This document shows positions 28,901 through 36,254 of a DNA stretch of 64,000 bases, in pieces. The notes beneath the pieces were generated by a model. That model saw nothing but the letters and a program-made list of their open reading frames with translations. It ran no database searches and was not told where the DNA came from. Within the stretch, counting starts at the first letter, position 1, and every line of letters starts with the position of its first letter. The position numbers were made by a program, and so were the translations under genes. The DNA comes from Bifidobacterium choladohabitans. GTDB taxonomy: Bacteria; Actinomycetota; Actinomycetes; Actinomycetales; Bifidobacteriaceae. The stretch is taken from positions 1-64,000 of the forward strand of contig NZ_JACFPL010000001.1 in the NCBI RefSeq assembly GCF_016102005.1, in the 5' to 3' direction.

Positions 28901-29583
28901 CCTACGCTCAGGTCAGCACCGGATTAGATCATTCGCTGGCCCTGGGCAGCGACGGATACGCCTACGCCTGGGGATGCAACCTGTATGGTAGCCTCGGCAA
29001 CAACACCGGCGGCAGCTACAATCCGAGTCTTGTTCCTGTGCGCGTGCGCGACCCCGCCAGCCCCACTGATAAGAGCAAAGGACTGCAAGCCACGCAGGTC
29101 AGCGGCGGATACCATTATTCGCTGGCAGTGGGCAGCGACGGGAACGCCTACGCCTACGGACGCAACTACTATGGCCAGCTCGGCAACGACAGCATCCCCA
29201 CAGGGCAATATAACAGTAGCGCTAGGAGTCTTGTTCCTGTGCCGGTGTCGTTCAACCTGCAGCTGGTGATCACCGGCGTCAGGTTCGACCAGACCGCCGC
29301 ATCAGGGCTGACGCGCGGCGACGGCAGCAGCGTCACCGTGACTACGCCCGCGCACCAGCCGGGCCCGGTCACCGTCAGCGTGGACTACACGCTGGGCGGC
29401 GCACCCCAAACGCCCGACACCTCCCTTCGATACACGTACCTGCCTGCAGGCGTGCTCCCCAAGGCAGGAGGGGAAGGCATCCTGCTCGCCCTGGCCACGG
29501 GCATGACCGGCATGGGCGGGGTGCTGGCATCCCGCCGCCACCGCAGGGAACAACACCGACTGCTTCATGCTTCACTCGAGTAA
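25927..29583 (+). CDS. Secreted RCC1-repeat / InlB-repeat surface protein
   Basis: A 1218-residue probable cell-wall protein. A signal peptide (about 1-33, ending AQA) is followed by a disordered Pro/Thr region. An InlB B-repeat lies at about 112-177, and a divergent RCC1-like block at about 215-490 with repeated YTW/WTW turns. A second InlB B-repeat follows at about 577-643, then seven regular RCC1 repeats (about 695-1090, WGxNxxGQLGDGT). The C terminus has LPKAGGEG, a hydrophobic helix and RRHRR, the layout of a sortase signal with Ala in place of Thr. The ATG at 25927 follows GAAGGGG. An 11-G run lies at codons 39-42. Role unknown; adhesion is plausible. Confidence 0.85.
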   Translation: MHLVSRLRRIMAMMTVLISLLAGLGVASAQAADAPVLTGGGGRQTPRVAEQTPGIPPSNTPETPLPSPSPIQAATPLSQTASTGTPSSTTGTPGSIGSAQTKPAEKRDGQASHIVRFDPADGSKPTQTSVKTGTLADPPQQNPQREGFRFDGWTHDGQPFDLQTPILQDTTLKAQWSKTTDWTLNPDHGPASGARLTISPPDRQEPQFASIQTAGGQFLGLAGDGRIYTWTQESTPKQAPSPVQAPAGFRYLQAAAGSRSQAALGSDQRIYTWNSRQATPTILDTGKDAGFTSISTDNDLLLAVDRQGQVHAYQASNADSQGLNPKFLEQAAISLPGQAQAVTAVASASQALIVDEDGQVWTWEMSNLGKAEPARVKQQPETRIVQAQALSQGFLLLDADGQARYLPDGKSSPTIVSLPGGEQTGRINSSDDQATIIDKHGHVWAWQPGETPKRADDGSQQYMQATAAGGRIAAISRQGNMFTWSLDKQGRPGKPARLDTTARLDTTAAPILETASMDSQPLKLTKNNNSWQTSMPAHKPGPAAILITGRQDGQPFARSLAYTVDQPPARAAEPGSAFTVRFDTGGGNPKPADQTVPAPYGRAKRPSPDPVREGFLFDGWFTGQVAYDFSRPVDKDLALTAHWSPDSGNSTWSISPDKGSQLGRESTTITPPDSASRGIRFNQVSASIDDRYPSYGFSLAVGSDGNAYAWGNNQFGQLGDGTRTQRTTPVIVKTPDRNTYPDLPQDFTYVQVSAGYRHSLALGSDGNAYSWGYNGYGQLGEGTGTERHAPVRVRTPDRNTYPDLPKDFTYVQVSAGNDFSLAVGSDGNAYAWGYNGYGRLGDGTSTDKNAPVRVKTPDRKAYPDLPADFTYLQVSAGGTHSLALGSDGNVYAWGANGFGQLGDGTDSDRHAPVMVRTPDRNMYPDLPKDFTYVQVSAGNDFSLAVGSDGNAYSWGRNDNGQLGDGTYATRYTPVRVRTPDRKAYPDLPQDFTYAQVSTGLDHSLALGSDGYAYAWGCNLYGSLGNNTGGSYNPSLVPVRVRDPASPTDKSKGLQATQVSGGYHYSLAVGSDGNAYAYGRNYYGQLGNDSIPTGQYNSSARSLVPVPVSFNLQLVITGVRFDQTAASGLTRGDGSSVTVTTPAHQPGPVTVSVDYTLGGAPQTPDTSLRYTYLPAGVLPKAGGEGILLALATGMTGMGGVLASRRHRREQHRLLHASLE
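26041..26051 (+). repeat. Homopolymeric G tract (11 G) inside the surface-protein gene
   Basis: Eleven consecutive G in the coding strand just after the signal peptide. In the present length the gene is in frame. Gain or loss of one base would stop translation early. Confidence 0.9.
28045..28975 (+). repeat. 183-bp tandem RCC1 coding repeats
   Basis: Six repeat starts (near 28050, 28233, 28416, 28599, 28782 and 28965) are spaced exactly 183 bp. Long DNA stretches are almost unchanged, including GACGCCCGACCGCAA-type blocks, so the array could shrink or grow by recombination. Confidence 0.9.
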
Positions 29584-29930
29584 GAGCGGCCGGGCGGCGT
29601 ATCAATCCCCCCGCCCCCGGCCCATACAGGGGGAGCAGGGAGGAAACGTGTCACTGAAGGCTCATCCCCAAGAGAGCCGACACTTCCCTTCCGCGCCCCC
29701 ACCACACTTCTGCAGGCGGAAGCCGAGGGCAGGCATGCACGCCCGCGCCCCGCCTGGGAGAGAGGGGAACACGGCCAGGCCGACCAAGAGACTCAACAGC
29801 CTCCAGTCGGCCCGGCCGCTGTTCATCTCCCTATCCCAGCATAATCGCGCAAAACAGTAACCTTTCCCCGGGCATTCAGCTTCGATTATCTTCACTCAAA
29901 GCCAAGCCTCGACGGGCCATGCTGTGAAAG
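29584..29930. other. Non-coding gap after the surface-protein gene
   Basis: About 350 bp without a convincing gene. A 97-codon frame at 29567-29860 has no ribosome binding site and no recognisable features. No clear terminator was found. Confidence 0.5.
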
Positions 29931-29959
29931 TTGCGGTATCGTTACCGCACTGATATAAC
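29931..29959 (+). promoter_or_regulatory. Promoter with LacI-type operator
   Basis: TTGCGG (29931-29936), 17 bp, TATAAC (29954-29959). An 18-bp near-palindrome TGCGGTATCGTTACCGCA (29932-29949), with the central CG typical of LacI/PurR-family operators, covers the -35 and spacer. It would let the regulator just downstream repress its own operon. Confidence 0.7.
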
Positions 29960-30060
29960 TGAAGGCTGTCAGAACCGTTCGCCTGCCCATGGCGGCGGTC
30001 AGGCAACCGCCGAGGTCGGCAGTCCGGCCCGGCGGCCGACCACTTCGACGAAAGGCCATG

Positions 30061-31095
30061 ATGGCGTACGCGACGATCAGGGATGTGGCCCAACGGGCCG
30101 GTGTCTCCGTATCGACGGTCTCCCGAGCCCTCAACGACTCCGGGCGCATCTCCCCCGCCACACGACAGCGCATCAACCAGGTCATCCACGACCTGCACTA
30201 TGTGCCGGACTCCCGGGCCCGATCCATGCACTCCGCACACTCGCGCACCATCGGCCTGCTCATCCCCGACATCCGCAACTCCTACTTCGCGGACCTGGCC
30301 TATCTGATCCAGGGCCAGCTGCTCAACCACGGCTTCCAGACGCTGATCTGCACCTCCACCCAGGGCGACCCCGGCGAGGACCGGGCCCAGGTGCGCAATC
30401 TGCTGGGCCAGCACATCGACGGAGCCATCATCGTGCCCGGGCCGCGTTCCTCGCACACCTTGGAGGAACTGACCCGACGCGGACTGCCACTGGTCTGCGT
30501 GGACCGTGCCGCCGAGGGTGCCGCCGGACGCGGCGGGCGGGCCATCCCCTGCGTGGACGCCGACCCCGAGTCCGGCCTGAGGCAGGCCCTTGAGGATCTG
30601 CACGCCCAGGGCCACCGACGCATCACCCTGGTGCCCGGACCCCTCAAGGAATCGGCCACCTTCCGGGAACGCCTGAACGTCTACCGGGACCTGCTGGCAG
30701 GCATCGAAGGCATGGACGACCCCCTGGCCGACCAGGTAGAGCCCGGCACCTTCGACCCCGACATGATCGACCTCTGGGCCCGGCAGGGCATCACCGGCGT
30801 GCTCTTCGGATCCTCCCTGGATGCCATACGCGCCATCAAAACGGCACAGTCGCGAGCAATCAGCATCGGCGAGGACCTGTCCATGGTCACCTTCGACGAC
30901 CTGCCCGTCTTCCGCATCCTGACCCCGGCCGTATCGACCATCTCCCAGCAGATCGACACCATGGGGACCCGCTGCGTGGACATGCTCCTGGCTCTGATGG
31001 CAGGCTCGCCCGTGCGGTCGGTCCGGCTGCAGACCAGCTACCGCCACTGCGCCTCGGTGGGTCGCCCGCCCGCGCACACCGGCCAGGATCCCTGA
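30061..31095 (+). CDS. LacI-family transcriptional regulator
   Basis: A 344-residue repressor. The N-terminal helix-turn-helix and hinge are textbook: ATIRDVAQRAGVSVSTVSRA, then the TRQRINQVIHDLHYVPDSRAR hinge segment. The periplasmic-binding-like sensor domain follows (about 60-335), with TIGLLIPDIRNSYFADLAY and MVTFDDLPVFRILTPAVSTI. The ATG at 30061 (or 30058) has AAAGG just upstream. It probably binds the palindrome at 29932-29949. The next gene is a ribokinase-family kinase 54 bp away, so the ligand is likely ribose, a nucleoside or a related sugar. Confidence 0.93.
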   Translation: MAYATIRDVAQRAGVSVSTVSRALNDSGRISPATRQRINQVIHDLHYVPDSRARSMHSAHSRTIGLLIPDIRNSYFADLAYLIQGQLLNHGFQTLICTSTQGDPGEDRAQVRNLLGQHIDGAIIVPGPRSSHTLEELTRRGLPLVCVDRAAEGAAGRGGRAIPCVDADPESGLRQALEDLHAQGHRRITLVPGPLKESATFRERLNVYRDLLAGIEGMDDPLADQVEPGTFDPDMIDLWARQGITGVLFGSSLDAIRAIKTAQSRAISIGEDLSMVTFDDLPVFRILTPAVSTISQQIDTMGTRCVDMLLALMAGSPVRSVRLQTSYRHCASVGRPPAHTGQDP

Positions 31096-31149
31096 ACCTG
31101 TCACAGCGTGATCATCAAGGCGGACAAGCTCATCAAGGAACGGAGAAAC

Positions 31150-32133
31150 ATGATTCAAGATATGGCGGCGGCACCCGACCAGGTGCTCAAGGGACTGGAT
31201 ACCATCACAGGGTCCATCTCGGTGGTCGGGTCCATGAATGCGGACTACACCGTCAACACCGACCGGCTGCCTAAGCCCGGCGAGACCATCAACGGCGGTC
31301 CCCTGCAGGTGCTGCCCGGGGGCAAGTCGGCCAACCAGGCGGCGACCGCGGCCCGCATCGGCGCCCAGGTCAGGCTCTTCGGGGCCGTGGGATCCGACTC
31401 CAACGCCGACTTCCTGCTGGGGCAGCTGGGCAATGCCGGGGTGGACGTCTCCCATGTGATGACCGTGCCGGGAGCCAGCGGAACCACAGTCATCACCGTG
31501 GATGCGCGCGGCGAGAACACCATCGTCTACTCCCCCGGCTCCAACGGCAAGGTGGATGTGGACTACGCCCACCGCTCCCGCCAGGCCCTGACCTCGGCCA
31601 AGGTGCTGGGCCTGTGCCTGGAGAGCCCCATCGAGACGGTCACCGAGGCCGCGCGCATGGGCCACGAGGCCGGCATGACCGTGCTGCTCAACGACTCCCC
31701 CTTCCGCGCCGACCTGCCCGCCGACCTGATCGCCAACTCGGACCTGATCCTGGTCAACGAGCATGAGATGGCTCAGCTGCTGGGCATCGACGAGCCCGAG
31801 GACGGCGACTGGCTGGGGGCCGACTGGGACCGAATCAACCAGACCATGCAGGACTTCGGCTTCCACCGGGCCATCGTCACCTTGGGCGGCGAGGGATCCA
31901 TGGTGCTGGACCAGGGCCAGACCTACCGGATTCACGCCGTGCATGTGGATGCCGTGGACACCACCGGCTGCGGGGACGCCTTCATGGGCACCGTGCTGGC
32001 CGGCCTTGCCTCCGACATGACCCTTGTGCAGGCCGCCCAGCTGGCCTCCTACGTCTCCGCCTACGCCGCCACCGGGCAGGGGGCGCAGGCCTCCTACGGC
32101 ACAGCCGAGCAGATTCGGCTGCGTTTCTCCTGA
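31150..32133 (+). CDS. Ribokinase (PfkB family carbohydrate kinase)
   Basis: A 327-residue PfkB kinase, probably phosphorylating ribose at O5 to feed the pentose-phosphate/bifid shunt. The substrate loop NADYTVNTDRLPKPGETI and GGKSANQAATAARIGAQVRL are strongly ribokinase-like. The second signature VDTTGCGDAFMGTVLAGLA holds the catalytic aspartate; Cys replaces the usual Ala after TTG. The ATG at 31150 follows ACGGAG. It is co-transcribed with the LacI regulator. No sugar transporter is adjacent, so the substrate must enter by another locus or arise internally. Confidence 0.9.
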   Translation: MIQDMAAAPDQVLKGLDTITGSISVVGSMNADYTVNTDRLPKPGETINGGPLQVLPGGKSANQAATAARIGAQVRLFGAVGSDSNADFLLGQLGNAGVDVSHVMTVPGASGTTVITVDARGENTIVYSPGSNGKVDVDYAHRSRQALTSAKVLGLCLESPIETVTEAARMGHEAGMTVLLNDSPFRADLPADLIANSDLILVNEHEMAQLLGIDEPEDGDWLGADWDRINQTMQDFGFHRAIVTLGGEGSMVLDQGQTYRIHAVHVDAVDTTGCGDAFMGTVLAGLASDMTLVQAAQLASYVSAYAATGQGAQASYGTAEQIRLRFS

Positions 32134-32475
32134 GACCGGGCGCTCGGAGGCGGATCATCAAGGTCGAGCCATCGGGATTAGTCCACCGGGATCTTATGAC
32201 CAAGGTCCGTTGGTCAGGGTCCGATGATTAGTCAGGTGGACCGGCCCCTCCCCCGGCTTTGTCAGGCCGACGAACCGTTGTGGAATGCACGACGGGGAGT
32301 CGGCCTGACTGGTATTTGAGCGAAGGAACGGTATTAAACCCCTCGAGGTGGCTAAACCGATGATCAGTAACCACATCTGCAAAGCCACAATTCTTCGGCA
32401 GCCAGGGACAACATTTGACCACATCATCCCTCGGACTGATGGCGCCTCCCATCACCCACGAATATTGTTGGTTCC
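32134..32475. other. Non-coding gap with an 11-bp inverted repeat
   Basis: About 340 bp. GTCAGGCCGAC (32261-32271) and GTCGGCCTGAC (32299-32309) are a perfect inverted repeat with a 27-nt loop and no T-tract. It could end the kinase transcript or act as an operator for the histidine-kinase gene. No small gene seen. Confidence 0.55.
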
Positions 32476-35220
32476 ATGAACACAGTCAGTCAAACAGCGC
32501 AGCGGCCGATCACCAGGTCCAACAGTCGAGTGCTGCTGACTGACACTCTCTTGGCCATCCTTCTACTTCTACTGGTGAGCGGCCCCACCTCCGCTTCCGA
32601 TCCAATAGATGGAGCCCTGATCCCCTCGCAGAAAATCCAAATCCTGATCTGGACGATCCTGATCATAGCGCCTGTCATTATCCGTCGCCGATTCCCCGAC
32701 CTGGCAGCCGGGCTCTTCGTCGCTGTGGCTCTGGCTCAGCTCCTGTTGGGGCCTGCCATCATGCTAGCTGATGCAGTCTGCCTGGTAATGGTCTATTCCT
32801 GTCTGCTCTACGGACGCCCATCCTTGCGTCGACTCTACCTGACCTTGACCTGGGTCATGATGTCCTTAGCATGCCTGGCCTTCACGTTGGTCAATTCGGG
32901 GTTTCTGCCTCCAGGCAGGACACGGCGGGACTGCACCTTCATGTCGCCGAGCTCATTGAGGGAACTGACAATCAACTTCCTATTGAATTTTCTGTTCGAT
33001 GGGCTTCTGCTGCTCGTCGCCATCATTGCGTCCTACTGGACGCAGACCAGGCGGGATGCCCTTGACGAGGCCCGGCGACGCAACCACGCCTTGGCCCTGC
33101 AGGCAAAACAAAGCGCGGCCCTGTCTGCAAGCGCTGAGCGGGCCCGCATGGCCCGTGATATGCACGATGTTGTCGCACATACACTGTCCATTGTCATCGT
33201 GCAAGCAGATGCCGGCAGATACGCTGCCACTGCCGATGCGAACCTGGCCCTCAAGACCATGCGCACCATTGATCAAGAGGGCCGTCGCGCCCTACGTGAG
33301 CTGAGCTCGCTCTTCGACAAACTCAGGGCTCCATCCAACCAAGCGGCCGACGCCAGCCAAAAAACAACGAATTTCCCTCCAGGTCAACACCCGTCTTCCC
33401 CAAGAATACTTGACCAATCTCAAGCAACTACCCAAACGAGCTCTACTCGTCAATTCGCGAACGAGCATGATCGCAATTCAGTTGATGCAGAAGGTGCTCA
33501 ACCAAGACAAGCCAGCGATCATCCTCCCACAATTCAAGAGGCTCCAACTGTTGACACTGGCAAGGCCAATGTTGATACAACCGACAATGCACATACTTGG
33601 CCCTCGGCTGCCACCTCTTCAAGCAACCCACCGACCAGCTACGGATCATGGACAGACCTGATAGATGCGGCTCGACTCACTCAGCCAGAATCCCAATTCA
33701 GCCGGCACGTCGAAGGCCGACCCCAACCACAGAGGTTGGATCGCAGCCGCGCCATAACTGCTTATAGGGTCTTGCAAGAAGCATTGACCAATGTTCGCAA
33801 GCATGCCGCTCCTGCTTCACACGTGCTGATTGAAGAGCAGTGGCTCACGGACGGTTTGAGCCTGACTATTGAGGACTACCCGCTTGACCTTGCCACTACT
33901 ATTTCAGATTCTCAGACGCAGATGGAACAACCTGAGCATTCAGGCTTTGGACTTTTGGGAATGCAGGAACGACTGACGTCTCTGGGAGGCAACCTTCAGG
34001 CTGGCCCCAAACCAGGTGGCGGTTACCACCTTCAGGTATGGATTCCTTTTGTCGCTCCGCCAAAATCCGACCCCAAAATGGGAATATACGCAAATCGACA
34101 AGCTCAGTGGTCCTTGCGCTCGATTGTCTCCAAGCTCTTCATTTGGTTTCAAAGCCATCCATTGACGGCCGACCTGGGTTTGGTAATCGGACTCGTATTG
34201 GTAGAGAATCCAGGTCAAGCTGCTGCTATAGCATCTGTCATGCGACAATATGATCCGGGCCGACCAGTAAAGGTCATCGCCACGCTAGGTATCGCTTTGC
34301 CTTTGATTGTGCGCAGAGTCCGCCCCGGCATTTGCGCCGCCCTAGTGGCTGCAGCTGCCGCCCTGCTGCTGCTCTTCTCGCCATGGCTGCCAGAGGCTGC
34401 GATCTGTTCCCCAATCGCCGTCTATTCAGCAATGGTTTACGGTAAATACACCACCCGACGGTGGGTTCCGTTGGCGGTCATCACGGATACGGTTTTATGG
34501 GCTGTCAGATGTGTAGCCAATAACCAAGGGTGTCCAACCATTCTGGCCTACATGACAGAAGGCCCGGCAGAATCATCTTTCTCTGTATCCCATTTAACAC
34601 TTTTCATAGTGATGGCCGCACCGGCCTTGATCTGTCTGCTGACCATTCTGATTGCCTCACGCCGACGTACTCGTGGTTCGGTCCTGCTCCTCCAGCAGGA
34701 ACGCGAGCGCGCGCTAAACCAGACCCTGCAGGAAAGCCAGGCTCTGGCAGCCAATCAAGAGCGCGAACTCATTGGCTCTACCATGCAGGTAGAAGTGGCT
34801 GCAACCCTGAATACAGTCATTGCATCCACTACCAAAGCCATCTCCGAGTTGAACCATTATCAAGTCAAGGGGGTGAACCCTTCCCCAGAGCAGGTAGCGC
34901 AAGCCTTCGGCGACATTGCAACTCAAGGACGCCAGGCCCTAGCTCGCATGCGACAACTGCTCACTATCCTGCGTCACAGTTCCAGAACCGATTTGCGTTC
35001 AAACATTGACACCGCCGATTCCCAAGACACGAGCCTCGATTTATGCAGGAACCAGATGGTCGAACCCACACACAAGACCATACCTTTGCCGGCTCTTCAT
35101 CCAGCCAAACCCCTGCCAGTAGATCTCGATGATCAGCTCGACAACCATTCGCAACAATCACAACAGGATAAGGAGCCAGAGCATGCCCAATCGGACCAAT
35201 CAGAGCAATCGAACTCCTGA
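32476..35220 (+). CDS. Double-length sensor histidine kinase with a degenerate second module
   Basis: A 914-residue membrane protein. Module 1: about six helices (20-190), a HisKA_3 domain with ARDMHDVVAHTLS (phospho-acceptor His near 230), a long Gln/Ser/Thr-rich linker (about 287-408), and an HATPase with EALTNVRKHA (about 434) and GFGLLGMQERLTSLGG (about 489). Module 2: a second set of helices (about 563-735), then a dimerisation-like helix with ERELIGSTMQVEVAATLNTV (about 760). There the phospho-acceptor His is absent and no second ATPase follows. The ATG at 32476 has no good ribosome binding site. A NarL-type response regulator gene follows. Confidence 0.88.
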   Translation: MNTVSQTAQRPITRSNSRVLLTDTLLAILLLLLVSGPTSASDPIDGALIPSQKIQILIWTILIIAPVIIRRRFPDLAAGLFVAVALAQLLLGPAIMLADAVCLVMVYSCLLYGRPSLRRLYLTLTWVMMSLACLAFTLVNSGFLPPGRTRRDCTFMSPSSLRELTINFLLNFLFDGLLLLVAIIASYWTQTRRDALDEARRRNHALALQAKQSAALSASAERARMARDMHDVVAHTLSIVIVQADAGRYAATADANLALKTMRTIDQEGRRALRELSSLFDKLRAPSNQAADASQKTTNFPPGQHPSSPRILDQSQATTQTSSTRQFANEHDRNSVDAEGAQPRQASDHPPTIQEAPTVDTGKANVDTTDNAHTWPSAATSSSNPPTSYGSWTDLIDAARLTQPESQFSRHVEGRPQPQRLDRSRAITAYRVLQEALTNVRKHAAPASHVLIEEQWLTDGLSLTIEDYPLDLATTISDSQTQMEQPEHSGFGLLGMQERLTSLGGNLQAGPKPGGGYHLQVWIPFVAPPKSDPKMGIYANRQAQWSLRSIVSKLFIWFQSHPLTADLGLVIGLVLVENPGQAAAIASVMRQYDPGRPVKVIATLGIALPLIVRRVRPGICAALVAAAAALLLLFSPWLPEAAICSPIAVYSAMVYGKYTTRRWVPLAVITDTVLWAVRCVANNQGCPTILAYMTEGPAESSFSVSHLTLFIVMAAPALICLLTILIASRRRTRGSVLLLQQERERALNQTLQESQALAANQERELIGSTMQVEVAATLNTVIASTTKAISELNHYQVKGVNPSPEQVAQAFGDIATQGRQALARMRQLLTILRHSSRTDLRSNIDTADSQDTSLDLCRNQMVEPTHKTIPLPALHPAKPLPVDLDDQLDNHSQQSQQDKEPEHAQSDQSEQSNS

Positions 35221-35545
35221 CATAGGCGTTCCTGATGAGGAGCACCTCCTAAGACGAACATACAGAAAAATGAGCACTCTATAAGTCATACACCCGAAGA
35301 TTAGCCCACTACAGGCAACGATAGCTGACGAGCGCCACTCCACTATTTAACAGTCGCTCCGACGACAGTTGTTCAGTCAACATTTCAGTCAACATTTACT
35401 CAGTCAACAATCAACCAGGCAGCGATTACATTGATTAGAAATTGAAACCGGTCGTAATTCCCAGTCATAATTCCCAGCAACACTCAACTCAGATAAAATC
35501 GGATGGTGGCGCTGGCCATCATCTAGCGGAAAGAAGCAGGCTCTC
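35221..35545. other. Non-coding gap with direct repeats upstream of the response regulator
   Basis: Three copies of TCAGTCAACA begin at 35373, 35385 and 35400. Two 13-bp tandem copies (GTCGTAATTCCCA 35451-35463, GTCATAATTCCCA 35464-35476) lie nearer the gene. These may be regulator binding sites. The presence of this gap shows that the kinase and regulator genes are not tightly coupled. Confidence 0.6.
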
Positions 35546-36235
35546 ATGGAACGGACCGAACCCATCAGCGTTGCCGTCGTGGACGACCAGGATCTGGTCC
35601 GAGCCGGTTTTGCCATGGTCATCGGCTCCCAGGATGACATGACCGTGGTTGGCCAAGGCGCGGACGGCGAGCAAGCAGTGGATCTGGCCTCACGCCTGCG
35701 TCCTGACGTGATCCTCATGGATGTCCGCATGCCCGGCATGGATGGTTTGACAGCCACCCGCCTGATCACTGCTTTGTCACCCGACCGTCCGGAGCCCAGG
35801 GTCATTGTGCTGACCACCTTTGATCTTGACGAATACGTCATGGCTGCCATAAAAGCCGGTGCATCAGGATTTCTGCTCAAGGATACCGAGCCTGAAACCC
35901 TCCTGTCCTCCATCCGTACAGTTCACCGGGGCAATGCGATCATCGCTCCTTCGGCTACAAAACGCCTGATCGAACACATGGCCCATGACGTGCCTGCGGC
36001 CGGGTCCATGCCATCGGGATCGACCTACCGCGATCCCGAAGTGGACCTGCTCACTGATCGCGAGCTGCAGGTCCTGATTCACATAGCCCAAGGTCTGAGC
36101 AACCAGGAGATAGCCGACAATCTGGGGATCTCACTGCCCACAGTGAAAACTCATGTCACTCACATTCTCCAGAAGATCAATGCCCGGGACCGCGTCCAGG
36201 CGGTGGTCTTCGCTTACGAAAACCATCTGGTATGA
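35546..36235 (+). CDS. NarL/LuxR-family response regulator
   Basis: A 229-residue DNA-binding regulator, the likely partner of the preceding kinase. The receiver domain (about 1-125) has acidic pocket residues in VAVVDDQD, the phospho-acceptor Asp59 in ILMDVRMPGMDG, the conserved Thr in VLTTFD and Lys in SGFLLKD. The C-terminal LuxR helix-turn-helix (about 165-225) reads LTDRELQVLIHIAQGLSNQE then IADNLGISLPTVKTHV. The adjacent minus-strand ABC modules are candidate targets by proximity. The ribosome binding site is weak. Confidence 0.94.
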   Translation: MERTEPISVAVVDDQDLVRAGFAMVIGSQDDMTVVGQGADGEQAVDLASRLRPDVILMDVRMPGMDGLTATRLITALSPDRPEPRVIVLTTFDLDEYVMAAIKAGASGFLLKDTEPETLLSSIRTVHRGNAIIAPSATKRLIEHMAHDVPAAGSMPSGSTYRDPEVDLLTDRELQVLIHIAQGLSNQEIADNLGISLPTVKTHVTHILQKINARDRVQAVVFAYENHLV

Positions 36236-36254
36236 ACCTGGACGTCATGCAGCA

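Noticed and set aside
28045-28975. CRISPR-like regular spacing
   Set aside because: The 183-bp period is coding RCC1 repeats in one long frame, not short repeats with unique spacers.
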